45,491 nucleotides of DNA, from assembly GCA_937893485.1 (NCBI GenBank), contig CALBJL010000100.1, positions 1 through 45,491 on the forward strand, in the 5' to 3' direction. The translations under genes and the position numbers were made by a program. Shown here piece after piece: positions 16,840 to 25,896 of the stretch. This stretch comes from an uncultured bacterium (GTDB lineage: Bacteria > Bacillota > Clostridia > Lachnospirales > Lachnospiraceae). The notes beneath the pieces are model-generated. The model ran no database searches. It was not told the origin of the DNA and was given only the letters and a program-made list of their open reading frames with translations. Each line of letters begins with the position of its first letter. The stretch's first letter is position 1.

Positions 16840-17430
16840 AGGTGTTTGCGAAACTATTTTGTTATGTTTTGGGGCATGCGAGCACTTTGATACATGGTCG
16901 CAGCTCCCGCAAGCATATCTGAGTTTGCTTTCATTGCACGAACCATTCCGATGAGCCTCCCTTGGAACTTGCAGTTCCAAGATGCAAAAATTCATTCAAA
17001 ATTGCTTCGCAATGGAATTTTTGCACACCTGAATCATGTTCTTACGGTCTCAGCAGTAAATGCTTCGACCTGATTCAAAATTGGCTTCCACAATTTGGAG
17101 TCTCATCTCCATCGTGCAAAGGCAGCAAACTCAGACATAACTTGCTCGCGCTGCTACTTCCTTGCATGAAGTGATGGCGCTCGCATTCCTAAATCTACGG
17201 ATTGAGATGCTTTGCGGCAATGTGTAAAACATAGGGCTGACGGCTCGCGACCACAGTAGTTCCCGTCAGATGCGACGTTTGTCCGGCGAAGTGCGAGCTT
17301 GCAGACAGAGCCAGCGGTACTTGGCAAAACAAAGCGAGACACCGTCGGGCAATCGGAGCAGTCTGAGCGGGAGACTACTGTGGTCGCGAGCCAAACAGCC
17401 CGATATGATACAATCGTTTCGCAAACACCT
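16840..17430 (-). repeat. large structured non-coding element, copy 1 (candidate RNA or mobile repeat)
   Basis: A 591-base non-coding element bounded by a perfect 15-base inverted repeat (16840-16854 with 17416-17430). Inside are nested long-range helices: 16876-16883 with 17179-17186; 16900-16904 with 17150-17154; 16909-16913 with 17141-17145; 16919-16929 with 17124-17134; 16936-16941 with 17112-17117. Local hairpins at 16970-17100 include CTTGGAACT/AGTTCCAAG and TGCAAAAATTC/GAATTTTTGCA. A separate domain is closed by a perfect 18-bp helix (17242-17259 with 17375-17392) around a 126-nt core (17255-17380). The core is 118/126 identical to the copy at 36871-37346. No plausible protein is encoded. 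It begins 5 bases after the def stop and ends 30 bases before fmt. The minus strand is preferred because it lies inside a minus-strand operon, but the strand is not proven. Confidence 0.75.
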
Positions 17431-17435
17431 ATTCA

Positions 17436-17906
17436 CTAATCTTCCTCATAGGTCACATCATGCAGCGACCCTTCCACCTTCTCGGTGTACATATGTCCAT
17501 CCAGATGATCGATCTCATGGCAGAGTGCCCGCGCAAGCAGCGTCTCTCCCTCTACCTCAATCTCCTCCATGTCCGCATTGAGCGCACGTACAATCACATG
17601 GTTCGGGCGTGTGACCTGTCCTGCCTTTCCGGGCAGGCTTAAGCATCCCTCATCACCGGTCTGTTCGCCGTCTGAGGACACGATCACCGGATTCACCAGC
17701 ACAATCGGTCCGTCGCCGATATCGATCACACAGATGCGCTTTAACACACCGACCTGCGGTCCTGCGAGTCCCACACCGTTTGCATCATACATCGTATCGA
17801 GCATATCATCGATCAGCTCACGGATACGCGGTGTCATTTCCTTGACCTCCCTGCAAGTTTTCTCCAATACTGCATCCCCCTGGATGCGAATCTGACGTAA
17901 CGCCAT
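17436..17906 (-). CDS. def: peptide deformylase
   Basis: A 156-residue metalloenzyme that removes the N-formyl group from new proteins. The three family motifs are present: GVGLAGPQVG, EGCLSLPG (metal-binding Cys) and HEIDHLDG (two metal-binding His and the catalytic Glu). A strong AGGAGG site precedes the ATG. It lies between priA and fmt, its normal partner, from which it is parted by the structured element starting 5 bases after its stop. Confidence 0.97.
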   Translation of the reverse strand: MALRQIRIQGDAVLEKTCREVKEMTPRIRELIDDMLDTMYDANGVGLAGPQVGVLKRICVIDIGDGPIVLVNPVIVSSDGEQTGDEGCLSLPGKAGQVTRPNHVIVRALNADMEEIEVEGETLLARALCHEIDHLDGHMYTEKVEGSLHDVTYEED

Positions 17907-17936
17907 TTTCAGTTCCTCCTGTCTGTTTACTTTCTA

Positions 17937-20162
17937 TTAAAAACCATTCATAGGGTTAAAATCAAACTGCACACCGGTCTGCCGCCATGTATGCCCTGCC
18001 AGCAGCTGTTCAATTCCCTCTTTGGCACGTACCAGCACCTCATAATCCTCACTTTTGATGTAGACCACACGCCGGTAAATATCGTTGACTCTGGCGATCG
18101 CCGCCTCCGTAGGCCCGATGACCTGCATATCCATCTCCTGTGACCGCAGCCACGCACCGATCGCATCACTACAGGCATCCGCCTGCATTTCCGAAGGCGA
18201 TGTCACCGCCACAAGTAACAGATTCCATACGGGAGGATAACACATCAGCTCCCGATAGGCAAGCTCCTGTTCATAAAACTTCGCATAATCCTGTGCCTGT
18301 GCAGTCTGCACGGCATAATGCTCCGGCTGGTACGTCTGGATCACTGCCTCTCCCGGACGCGTTCCCCGTCCGGCGCGCCCTGCCGCCTGTGTCAGCAGCT
18401 GAAACGTCCGCTCCGCCGCGCGGTAATCACTGCTGTGCAAAGACAGATCCGCCGCCAGCACACCGACCAGTGTCACTTTCGGAAAATCATGCCCTTTCAC
18501 GATCATCTGTGTACCGATCAGTATATCCGCTTCCTCGTTGGCAAATGCAGACAAAATCTTTTCATAGCTGTCCTTTGTCCGCGTCGTATCATAATCCATG
18601 CGCAGCACACGCGCCGCAGGGAAACGCTCCCTCACGATCTCCTCGATCTTCTGCGTGCCCGCGCGGAATGCGCCGATATATTTCGAGCCACAGGACGGGC
18701 ACACAGATACCTGCCGCATCTCATAGCCACAGTAATGGCACTTGAGCCGCCCATCATTATGCAGGCTGAGCGACACATCACAATGGGGACATTTCACGAC
18801 CTCTCCACACGCCCGGCAGGAGACAAATCCCGCCATTCCCCGTCGGTTCAAAAAGAGCATGATCTGTTCCCTACGCGCGAGCCTCTCCTCCATCAGCTGC
18901 TGGAGCGTGCGGCTTAAAATCGAGCGGTTGCCACTGCGCAGCTCCTCCCGCAGATCCACGATCTGACAGGTCGCCAGCGTACTGTCTGCCTTCGCACGGT
19001 TCGTCAGATAAAAACGTCTGACAAGTCCTTTTTGCGCATAATAGCTGCTCTCTAACGACGGTGTCGCCGAGCCGAGCACCACGCTCGCCCCCGCCATGCG
19101 CGCCCTTGCAAATGCGGTTTCCCTCGCATGATAACGCGGCACGGTCTCCGACTTGTAGCTCGTCTCGTGTTCCTCATCAATAATAATATATCCAAGATTT
19201 GAAAATGGTGTGAACAGCGCAGATCTCGGTCCGATCATCACGTCCAGTTCGCCGTTTTTTGCACGCAAAAACTGATCGTACCGCTCACCCTGCGACAGCC
19301 TCGAATGCAGGATGCTGACACGATCTCCAAACCGGTTATAAAAACGCATCACTGTCTGAAACGTCAGGGCGATCTCGGGAATCAGCACGATCGATGCCCT
19401 GCCTGCGGCGGCTGCCCGCGCGATGAGCTCCATATACACCTCGGTCTTGCCGCTGCCCGTCACGCCCTGTATCAGATAGTTTCCGTACTGTCCCGCCTGA
19501 AATTCGGCATCGACCGCATCCACGACCGCCTGCTGTTCTTCGTTTAACGTCAGCCTGTAGCCCTTTTGCTCCAGATGCGCGACCGGATTGCGGTAACGGT
19601 CTTCACACTTGATGCGAATGATATTCTGTTCTTCCATTGCCCGCAGCACCGCCGCTGTCACATTCAGCTTGTGCAGTACAATCCCATAATCGATCGCGGG
19701 ATTGTCGAGCAATGCCTCCAGCAGCCGTGCACGCGCCGTGTGATGTTTTTTATGCATCTGCATAAGCATGTCAGCTGCCTGCGCCCGATCCGTGACTGCC
19801 AGCACGACCGTGCGTTTTTGCTGCAAACGCTCCTTCGTCTTGACCGGAATCACAGTCTTTAGCGCCTGATTCATCGTACCGCCGTAGTTGCGGCGCATCC
19901 ACGCCGCGAGCGCAATGAGCTGGGATTCGATCGGCACAGACTCCTCCATGATCTGTGCGATCTCCTTTATTTTTGCAGGATCATAGTCCGTATGATCCGT
20001 GATATCCGTCACATAGCCGGTGCGCAGCCTGTTTCCGCCTCCGAACGGCACACGCACCTGCATACCGGCGCGCAGATGTGCGAGCATCCCATCCGGTATG
20101 CGATACTGAAAGACCTTATCCAGTTTCTCATGTGAGATATCAATAATGACATCTGCGTACAT
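17937..20162 (-). CDS. priA: primosomal protein N' (replication restart helicase PriA)
   Basis: A protein of 741 residues, full length for PriA, the helicase that reloads replication at stalled forks. It has an N-terminal DNA-binding domain, Walker A TGSGKTEVY, the DEEH box, and between the helicase lobes two four-cysteine zinc sites (CRACGEVVKCPHC and CHYCGY...CPSCG). Helicase motif V/VI residues are seen in QAAGRAGRG. ATG 20162 is chosen: it lies two bases after the murE stop and has GTGAGG upstream, whereas a GTG at 20174 would overlap murE. Confidence 0.96.
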   Translation of the reverse strand: MYADVIIDISHEKLDKVFQYRIPDGMLAHLRAGMQVRVPFGGGNRLRTGYVTDITDHTDYDPAKIKEIAQIMEESVPIESQLIALAAWMRRNYGGTMNQALKTVIPVKTKERLQQKRTVVLAVTDRAQAADMLMQMHKKHHTARARLLEALLDNPAIDYGIVLHKLNVTAAVLRAMEEQNIIRIKCEDRYRNPVAHLEQKGYRLTLNEEQQAVVDAVDAEFQAGQYGNYLIQGVTGSGKTEVYMELIARAAAAGRASIVLIPEIALTFQTVMRFYNRFGDRVSILHSRLSQGERYDQFLRAKNGELDVMIGPRSALFTPFSNLGYIIIDEEHETSYKSETVPRYHARETAFARARMAGASVVLGSATPSLESSYYAQKGLVRRFYLTNRAKADSTLATCQIVDLREELRSGNRSILSRTLQQLMEERLARREQIMLFLNRRGMAGFVSCRACGEVVKCPHCDVSLSLHNDGRLKCHYCGYEMRQVSVCPSCGSKYIGAFRAGTQKIEEIVRERFPAARVLRMDYDTTRTKDSYEKILSAFANEEADILIGTQMIVKGHDFPKVTLVGVLAADLSLHSSDYRAAERTFQLLTQAAGRAGRGTRPGEAVIQTYQPEHYAVQTAQAQDYAKFYEQELAYRELMCYPPVWNLLLVAVTSPSEMQADACSDAIGAWLRSQEMDMQVIGPTEAAIARVNDIYRRVVYIKSEDYEVLVRAKEGIEQLLAGHTWRQTGVQFDFNPMNGF

Positions 20163-20163
20163 C

Positions 20164-21633
20164 CTATGCCTCACTTTTCAGTTCGGCAACAACCTCTGCG
20201 ATCAGCTCGCGCTCATCCATATGATGCTTCACGCCGCAGATCTCCTGATAATCTTCATGTCCCTTTCCGGCAAGCACAATGACATCGCCCGGCTTTGCAT
20301 GTGCGACCGCATAGCGGATCGCCTCCTTGCGGTCGGCGATCTCAACAAATTTTCCATCCGTTTTCGCCATGCCGACCTTGATATCGTTGATGATCGCCTG
20401 CGGCTCCTCGTATCTGGGGTTATCCGAGGTAATGATCGTCAAATCCGCCATGTTTCCGCTGACTTCTCCCATCTCGTAACGGCGCAGCTTGGAGCGGTTG
20501 CCACCACAGCCAAACAGACAGACGAGTCTGCCCGGCTCATACTCCTGTAAGGTAGACAGCAGGCTCTTTAAACTCATCGCATTGTGCGCGTAATCAATCA
20601 TCAGTGTAAAATCGTCCGATACCTTTACGATCTCGATACGGCCCTTGACCTTTGCCGCACGCAGTGCCGACTGGATATTTTCAGTCGTAACTTTAAAATG
20701 ATGGCATACGGCGATCGCTGTGAGCGAATTGTACACGCTGAATCGTCCCGGCACATGAATCTCTACCGGACAATCCACAAGTCCCTTTGCATGATATTTC
20801 ACACCGAGGTAGCCCTTGCCCTTGATCAGCTCCATGTCCGTCGCACGCAGGTCTGCTTTTTCAGATAAACCGTATGTCTCGATCTCGCATGTATGACCGG
20901 CGAGCATTTTTTCGGTGTGCTCGTCATCCGCATTGACGATACCGAGACGGCACTGCTTAAACAGCCTACCCTTGCATGCCATATATTCTTCAAAAGAAGC
21001 ATGTTCATTCGGTCCGATATGATCCGGCTCAAGATTCGTAAAGATACCGATGTCAAAAACAAATCCTCCGACGCGGTGCATCATGAGTCCCTGTGAAGAT
21101 ACCTCCATCACGACGACATTCATGCCTGCATCCACCATCTTGCGGAAGCTCTCCTGAATGACATAGGATTCAGGTGTTGTATTGATCGCCGGAATATGTG
21201 TGTCCCCGATGATCGTCTCAATCGTACCGATCAGACCGACCTGATAGCCCGCATGCTCCAAGATCGATTTGATCATATAAGTCGTTGTCGTCTTTCCCTT
21301 TGTTCCGGTAATGCCGATCGTCTTTAGCTGCTCTGCCGGATGTCCGAAATAAGCCGCTGACAGCTCGGCGAGCGCGATTCTCGTATCCGGTACGCGGATC
21401 ACGGTCACATTCTGCGGCACTTCCACCTCATCCTGCACGACAACCGCCGCCGCACCCGCCTTGCACACGGACGGAATAAAGGTATGACCATCCACGACCG
21501 CACCTTTGATACACACAAAGACACTGCCCGCTGTCACCTTTCTCGAATCATATACCAGATCTGTCACTTCCACATCCGCACTGCCCTGCGGACAACTGTA
21601 TTCCATACGTTCTAATAATGTTTGTAATCTCAT
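20164..21633 (-). CDS. murE: UDP-MurNAc-L-Ala-D-Glu ligase MurE (meso-diaminopimelate type)
   Basis: A 489-residue Mur ligase that adds the third stem-peptide residue in peptidoglycan synthesis. ATP-binding GTKGKTTTTYM lies about residue 110; the middle domain has the NLEPDHIGPNEHASFE region; the C-terminal domain carries TSDNPRYEEP. The DNPR motif is the accepted signature for meso-diaminopimelate rather than lysine. A GGGAGG site precedes the ATG. It is the first gene of the minus-strand run and the genes below it follow almost without gaps. Confidence 0.95.
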   Translation of the reverse strand: MRLQTLLERMEYSCPQGSADVEVTDLVYDSRKVTAGSVFVCIKGAVVDGHTFIPSVCKAGAAAVVVQDEVEVPQNVTVIRVPDTRIALAELSAAYFGHPAEQLKTIGITGTKGKTTTTYMIKSILEHAGYQVGLIGTIETIIGDTHIPAINTTPESYVIQESFRKMVDAGMNVVVMEVSSQGLMMHRVGGFVFDIGIFTNLEPDHIGPNEHASFEEYMACKGRLFKQCRLGIVNADDEHTEKMLAGHTCEIETYGLSEKADLRATDMELIKGKGYLGVKYHAKGLVDCPVEIHVPGRFSVYNSLTAIAVCHHFKVTTENIQSALRAAKVKGRIEIVKVSDDFTLMIDYAHNAMSLKSLLSTLQEYEPGRLVCLFGCGGNRSKLRRYEMGEVSGNMADLTIITSDNPRYEEPQAIINDIKVGMAKTDGKFVEIADRKEAIRYAVAHAKPGDVIVLAGKGHEDYQEICGVKHHMDERELIAEVVAELKSEA

Positions 21634-21676
21634 CGTCTACCTCCCAACTCACAGGTCAACTATACCTATCTATTCT

Positions 21677-21705
21677 ATCTTATTGCTTTTTCACGGGTCG
21701 CGCAA
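21677..21705 (-). promoter_or_regulatory. possible murE promoter
   Basis: On the minus strand TTGCGC and TAAGAT are separated by 17 bases, about 45 bases upstream of the murE start. Each box matches the sigma-A consensus only partly, so this is tentative. Confidence 0.35.
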
Positions 21706-21750
21706 GTATCTTCCGTATAAATTCATTTTTTCCAGAAATACTATTTTATT

Positions 21751-22179
21751 ATGAATATGCGAACACACCACTCATTATTTTCTAAAAATTTCATGCTCTG
21801 CGGACTGACCGGCTGGTGTATGGAAATCCTGTTCACCGCCGTGAAAAATGTGCACCACATCGACCGCAGGCTGATGGGACAGACATCAGTCTGGATGTTT
21901 CCGATCTATGGCTGCGCCGCGCTCATCAAGCCGATGTACCACCTCGTCGGCAGACTGCCCCTGCTCGCGAGAGGCGGTATCTATTCTGCCGCGATTCTGA
22001 CCGGGGAATTCATCAGCGGCAGCCTGTTAAAAAAGCATGACTGCTGCCCGTGGGACTACAGTCATGCCAGATTTAATATCCGCGGTATCATCCGCTTAGA
22101 TTATGCGCCGCTGTGGATGGGCGCGGGACTTTTATTTGAACAGATTCTCGGCTGCCATCAGGAACGCACCCGGTACTGA
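21751..22179 (+). CDS. CmpB-like small membrane protein (putative ABC-transporter type IV, PF06541)
   Basis: A 142-residue protein with about four hydrophobic helices and the family-like C-terminal block PWDYS...FNIRG. The family is named for a supposed link to ABC transporters but has no established function, and no ABC ATPase is nearby. No ribosome site is visible before ATG 21751, so the start is uncertain. Its last 22 bases overlap the end of the convergent MATE gene, so the two messages are antisense at their 3' ends. Confidence 0.65.
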   Translation: MNMRTHHSLFSKNFMLCGLTGWCMEILFTAVKNVHHIDRRLMGQTSVWMFPIYGCAALIKPMYHLVGRLPLLARGGIYSAAILTGEFISGSLLKKHDCCPWDYSHARFNIRGIIRLDYAPLWMGAGLLFEQILGCHQERTRY

Positions 22180-23486
22180 TCCAGAAATTTTTTGTAAAAG
22201 AAACAGCCAAGCAGCGTCGTCAAAGTCTCTGTCACCGGAAACGTCAGCCAGAACGTGTGCAGTCCGAACCGTGAAAAGACGTATCCTAACGGCACAAACA
22301 GCACGACCGTCCGCACGACGGTGAGCAGCGAGCTCTTGAGCGCATTGCCGATCGCCTGAAAAAACACCGGAAAGATCAGCGATGTCACCATCGGGATAAA
22401 TCCGATTCCGATCCAGTGGAAGCCATATGCCCCGATCGCGATCACCTCCGGATCAGAGGTAAACACGGACAACATCTGTGCAGGAATCAGTTCAAAGCAC
22501 AGCGTGCCGAAAAACATTAGGATCATACCCCATAGCAGGGACACCGACAGCGTCTTTTTGCAGCGGCCGATATCCGCGGCAGCATAATTGTAGCTGAGCA
22601 CAGGCACGATACAGGTCTGCAGCGCCCCGAGCGGGATAAAAAAGAACGTCTGCCATTTATAATACAGACCAAGCGCCGTCACCGCCTGGTCGGAAAATGT
22701 CGCAAGTATCAGGTTCAGTCCCAGTATGTAAAACGTATATGCCGACTGCATAAGAATATTCGGAATGCCAAGCACGTAAATCTTTTTCACGATCGACGGA
22801 TACTGTCTCCGCGCGGGAGATCTGCGGTATGCCTTCGGCATGACGATGAGCGCCGCTGCGATCTGACCGACGACCGTCGCAATCGCGGCCCCGGCGATCC
22901 CCATCTGCGGTACACCAAACCATCCAAAGATGAGAATTGGATCAAGCACAATGTTGACAACCGCACCGATAATCTGCGCAAACATCGGTGTTTTCATATC
23001 TCCGTTCGCCTGCAGCACCTTACTCCACACACTCTCCAGAAACAGTCCGATACTGCATACACACACGATTCTGCCGTAGCAGACTACTTCTTCAATGACG
23101 ATCTGTGAGTCCGTGGACATCCGTGCATACGCAGGCATCAGAAAATAACAGATCACCGCAAACAGTCCCCACAGCACCAGACCTAACGGCAGCGCGGTTC
23201 CCGCGGTTTCGTCCGCCTGCTTTTGCTCCCTGACTCCCAGATAATATGCCACGCTCGTATTGATGCCGACTCCCGTACCGACACCGAGCGCGATCATGAG
23301 CAGCTGCAGCGGATATACGATCGAGAGTGCCGTCAGTCCGCTCTCCGAATACCTGCCGACAAACAGGCTGTCTACAATGTTATATAATGCCTGTATGAGC
23401 TGCGCCAGCATGACCGGCGGCGCGATTTTCCATATAATTTTACTGATCTTTTCCGTACCAAAAAAACTACTGTCCATCTCTTTCAT
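22158..23486 (-). CDS. MATE-family efflux transporter
   Basis: A 442-residue protein with about twelve membrane helices in two homologous halves. N-terminal IAPPVMLAQLIQALYNIVDSLFVGRYSES is typical for MATE proteins (NorM/DinF-like), which export drugs or metabolites in exchange for Na+ or H+. No frameshift is seen and length is normal, unlike the two other MATE sequences in the window (remnant at 1289, pseudogene at 24564). It follows the DMT transporter gene by 16 bases on the same strand. Substrate cannot be told from sequence. Confidence 0.9.
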   Translation of the reverse strand: MKEMDSSFFGTEKISKIIWKIAPPVMLAQLIQALYNIVDSLFVGRYSESGLTALSIVYPLQLLMIALGVGTGVGINTSVAYYLGVREQKQADETAGTALPLGLVLWGLFAVICYFLMPAYARMSTDSQIVIEEVVCYGRIVCVCSIGLFLESVWSKVLQANGDMKTPMFAQIIGAVVNIVLDPILIFGWFGVPQMGIAGAAIATVVGQIAAALIVMPKAYRRSPARRQYPSIVKKIYVLGIPNILMQSAYTFYILGLNLILATFSDQAVTALGLYYKWQTFFFIPLGALQTCIVPVLSYNYAAADIGRCKKTLSVSLLWGMILMFFGTLCFELIPAQMLSVFTSDPEVIAIGAYGFHWIGIGFIPMVTSLIFPVFFQAIGNALKSSLLTVVRTVVLFVPLGYVFSRFGLHTFWLTFPVTETLTTLLGCFFYKKFLDQYRVRS

Positions 23487-23502
23487 TTTTCCCGCGTAAC
23501 TC

Positions 23503-24441
23503 CTATTCCTTTTTCAGATTGACGATACAGATACCGATGCAGACGAGCAGTAATGCGGCGAGCGCATTCCAGCCGAGCTCCGCTGTCCCCTCACCGAGCC
23601 ACCACGCGGACAGCAGTACGCCGAACACCGGATTGGCAAATCCAAAGATCGCGACCTTTGACACCGGATTATATTTTAGCAAAATACTCCAAAGCGAATA
23701 TGCCACCGCAGAGATACATGCCAGATAAAACAGCATCAGCACCGCACGCACCGACACATGTGTGATCCTGCCGCCCATGAAAAGTCCGAGCACAATCATC
23801 ACGATACCGCCAAAAATGAACTGATAACCGCTCAGCATGACCGGATTGTCCTTTTTGGAATACTTTTTCATCAGGCAGGACGAAAAGGCATACGACAGCG
23901 CGGATAAAATCAGGCTGCCGTCGCCCATCAGACTGAGATTCATTTCAATCCTCTGCCCGTTCATGCTCACGAGGATGACACCCGCAAAACCGACCAGACA
24001 TCCGGCGATTTTTTTCAGATCCAGCTTTTCCTGCCGGAAGATCAGACTCGCCACAAGAATGACGAAAAACGTATTTGATCCATTTATAATAGAAGCCTTT
24101 ACGCCACTGTTGTGCGCCAGTCCGATATAGAAAAAGATGTATTGCAGCATCGTCTGAAAGACCGACAGCCCCAGAATCTCCGGCACCGCGCTCTTTGTCG
24201 GGACGAGCAGTTTTCCCGCGGACAGGCTGCCGATCAGTATCGTGAGCATTCCCGCAAGTACAAACCGGCTGCCCGCAAACAATATCTGCGTCCATGTGTC
24301 GCCCGCCTCCATCTCAAACCATGCATATCCCAGCTTGATACACGGAAACGCACTCCCCCACAAAAACGTACAGACGAGCGCCAGTGCGCACACAACCCAT
24401 GTCTTTTGCAAAAAATTTGTCCTGTTATCTGTCGCAGCCAT
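23503..24441 (-). CDS. EamA/DMT-superfamily metabolite exporter
   Basis: About 312 residues with ten predicted helices in two EamA repeats: TFLWGSAFPCIKLGY in the first, GSLILSALSYAFSSCLMKKY in the second, and the conserved NPVFGVLLSAWWLGE near the end. DMT proteins of this type export small metabolites or amino acids. I chose ATG 24441, where a purine-rich site (GGAGAATTGGAAGG) lies immediately upstream; a longer reading to 24519 adds a charged N-terminus unlike the family. Confidence 0.88.
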   Translation of the reverse strand: MAATDNRTNFLQKTWVVCALALVCTFLWGSAFPCIKLGYAWFEMEAGDTWTQILFAGSRFVLAGMLTILIGSLSAGKLLVPTKSAVPEILGLSVFQTMLQYIFFYIGLAHNSGVKASIINGSNTFFVILVASLIFRQEKLDLKKIAGCLVGFAGVILVSMNGQRIEMNLSLMGDGSLILSALSYAFSSCLMKKYSKKDNPVMLSGYQFIFGGIVMIVLGLFMGGRITHVSVRAVLMLFYLACISAVAYSLWSILLKYNPVSKVAIFGFANPVFGVLLSAWWLGEGTAELGWNALAALLLVCIGICIVNLKKE

Positions 24442-24563
24442 CCTTCCAATTCTCCGAATCCCTAAAATATCATTATCATAGCACAATTTTTTTATGAAAT
24501 CCAGATGGAAAAACGCCATAAACGCATCCCTTTTTTACGCGGTTCCCTCCTCCGGCAGCCAGA

Positions 24564-25896
24564 CTACTCCGCCAGACTGATCATCCATTTCCGCCTTTGG
24601 AACATGACCCATGTCACGGCAAACCGCGCGACCTCCTCCATCGTCAGCAATGCGTAGGTTCCTGCGATATCCCACTTCAGCACATACACCGCGAACAGGC
24701 ACAGCGGTATTCCGATCAACCATGTTCCCGCAATGTCAATCATCATGATCGTTTTCGTGTCGCCACCGCTTTTTATGATTCCGCCGCCCAGTATCATATT
24801 CTCGACCTTGACCGGCGCATAGATTGCAAAAATGATCAGCAGCAGCCTGCCCAGCTCTTTTACGCGGTCATCCACCTGATAACAGTCCACATATCTTCCC
24901 GACAACAGGACGAGCAGCACCGACACTGCGACCGCACCTACAAATCCGGCAAGCATGATCCGTATCGAATCCGCATAGGCATCCTCGTACTGCTTCTTTC
25001 CGAGACTTTTTCCGATCAGCACACCCGCAGCAGCCGACAGACCGCTAAGTGCGCCGGTAATCATCCCCTGCACCGGGCATGTGAGCATGTATGCCGCCAG
25101 ATTTTCAGTGCCGAAATGCCCGTACACGGCAGATTCTACATTCTGTCCGAGACTCCACAGAAATTCACTCGTGAGAATCGGTGCGATCATCAGTATATAC
25201 TCACCCTTCGAGATATTTTGCAGATGCAATGAAAACATCCACACATCGTGATCCTTTTTCAGGCAGATTCCAAAGCCCGCAATGATCAGCGCCAGCTGGA
25301 ACAGCTGGGAGATCAGCGTAGCGATGCCAGCCCCGCGGATACCCATCGACGCATATCCCATTTTGCCCAAAATAAGGACATAGTTTAATCCGGTATTCAC
25401 AATGACTGCCCCAAGGCTCGCCGCAAACGGAATCATCGCATGTTCTTTACAGCGAAGCCACGCAGACAGAATCGTGCTCATACCCATTGGCACATATGCG
25501 AGCGCGATCATCTGGAAATACACACAGCCCCCGCTATGACACCGCCGTCCTTTGTGTAGAGTCCGAGTATGTTTTCCGTAAGCTCAAAGATCCCACCGAA
25601 AAAGCGGCTGAGATCACCATGCTTACCAGCATACTCACCCAGAAGCTGCTCCACACCTCGTTTTCATCCTGCGCACCGATAAACTGTGCGATCCGGATGC
25701 CTGCGACCGAACCGATCGCGCCGATCACCACCGAAAAAATCATCGTATAATTCCCACAGAGCCCCACCGCCGAGATCTCTGTCTCTCCGAGCTGCCCGAT
25801 CATGATCTGGTCGATGATCGAAAAAGATGCCTGTAACATGCTTTGCAGCGTGACCGGAATCGCAATTTTACATAAAGATTTCATAAAAGCTGTCAT
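24564..25896 (-). pseudogene. MATE-family transporter broken by two frameshifts
   Basis: Reading from ATG 25896 gives a normal MATE N-terminus (CKIAIPVTLQSMLQASFSII). The frame is lost near 25600 at GCTTTTTCGG, where one T seems missing. The intermediate frame continues FFGGIFELTENILGLYTKDGG, then is lost again near 25525 in a GTGTGT run that holds two extra bases. The rest (YFQMIALAYVPMG onward) is intact to the stop at 24564. All conserved parts remain, so decay is recent, or the two slips are sequencing errors at simple repeats. The start overlaps the stop of the LacI-type gene upstream by four bases (ATGA). Confidence 0.8.

Noticed and set aside
16962..17342. Open frames of 60-70 codons inside element copy 1, and similar ones at 36953-37287 in copy 2.
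   Set aside because: They have no ribosome sites, low-complexity or Arg/Ser/Cys-rich translations, and the frames are not kept in step between copies although the DNA is highly conserved. The conservation follows helices, not codons.
16840..17430. Group II intron or IS-type transposon with terminal inverted repeats.
   Set aside because: No domain V-like hairpin, no reverse transcriptase or transposase, no clear target duplication, and the terminal repeats differ between the two copies.
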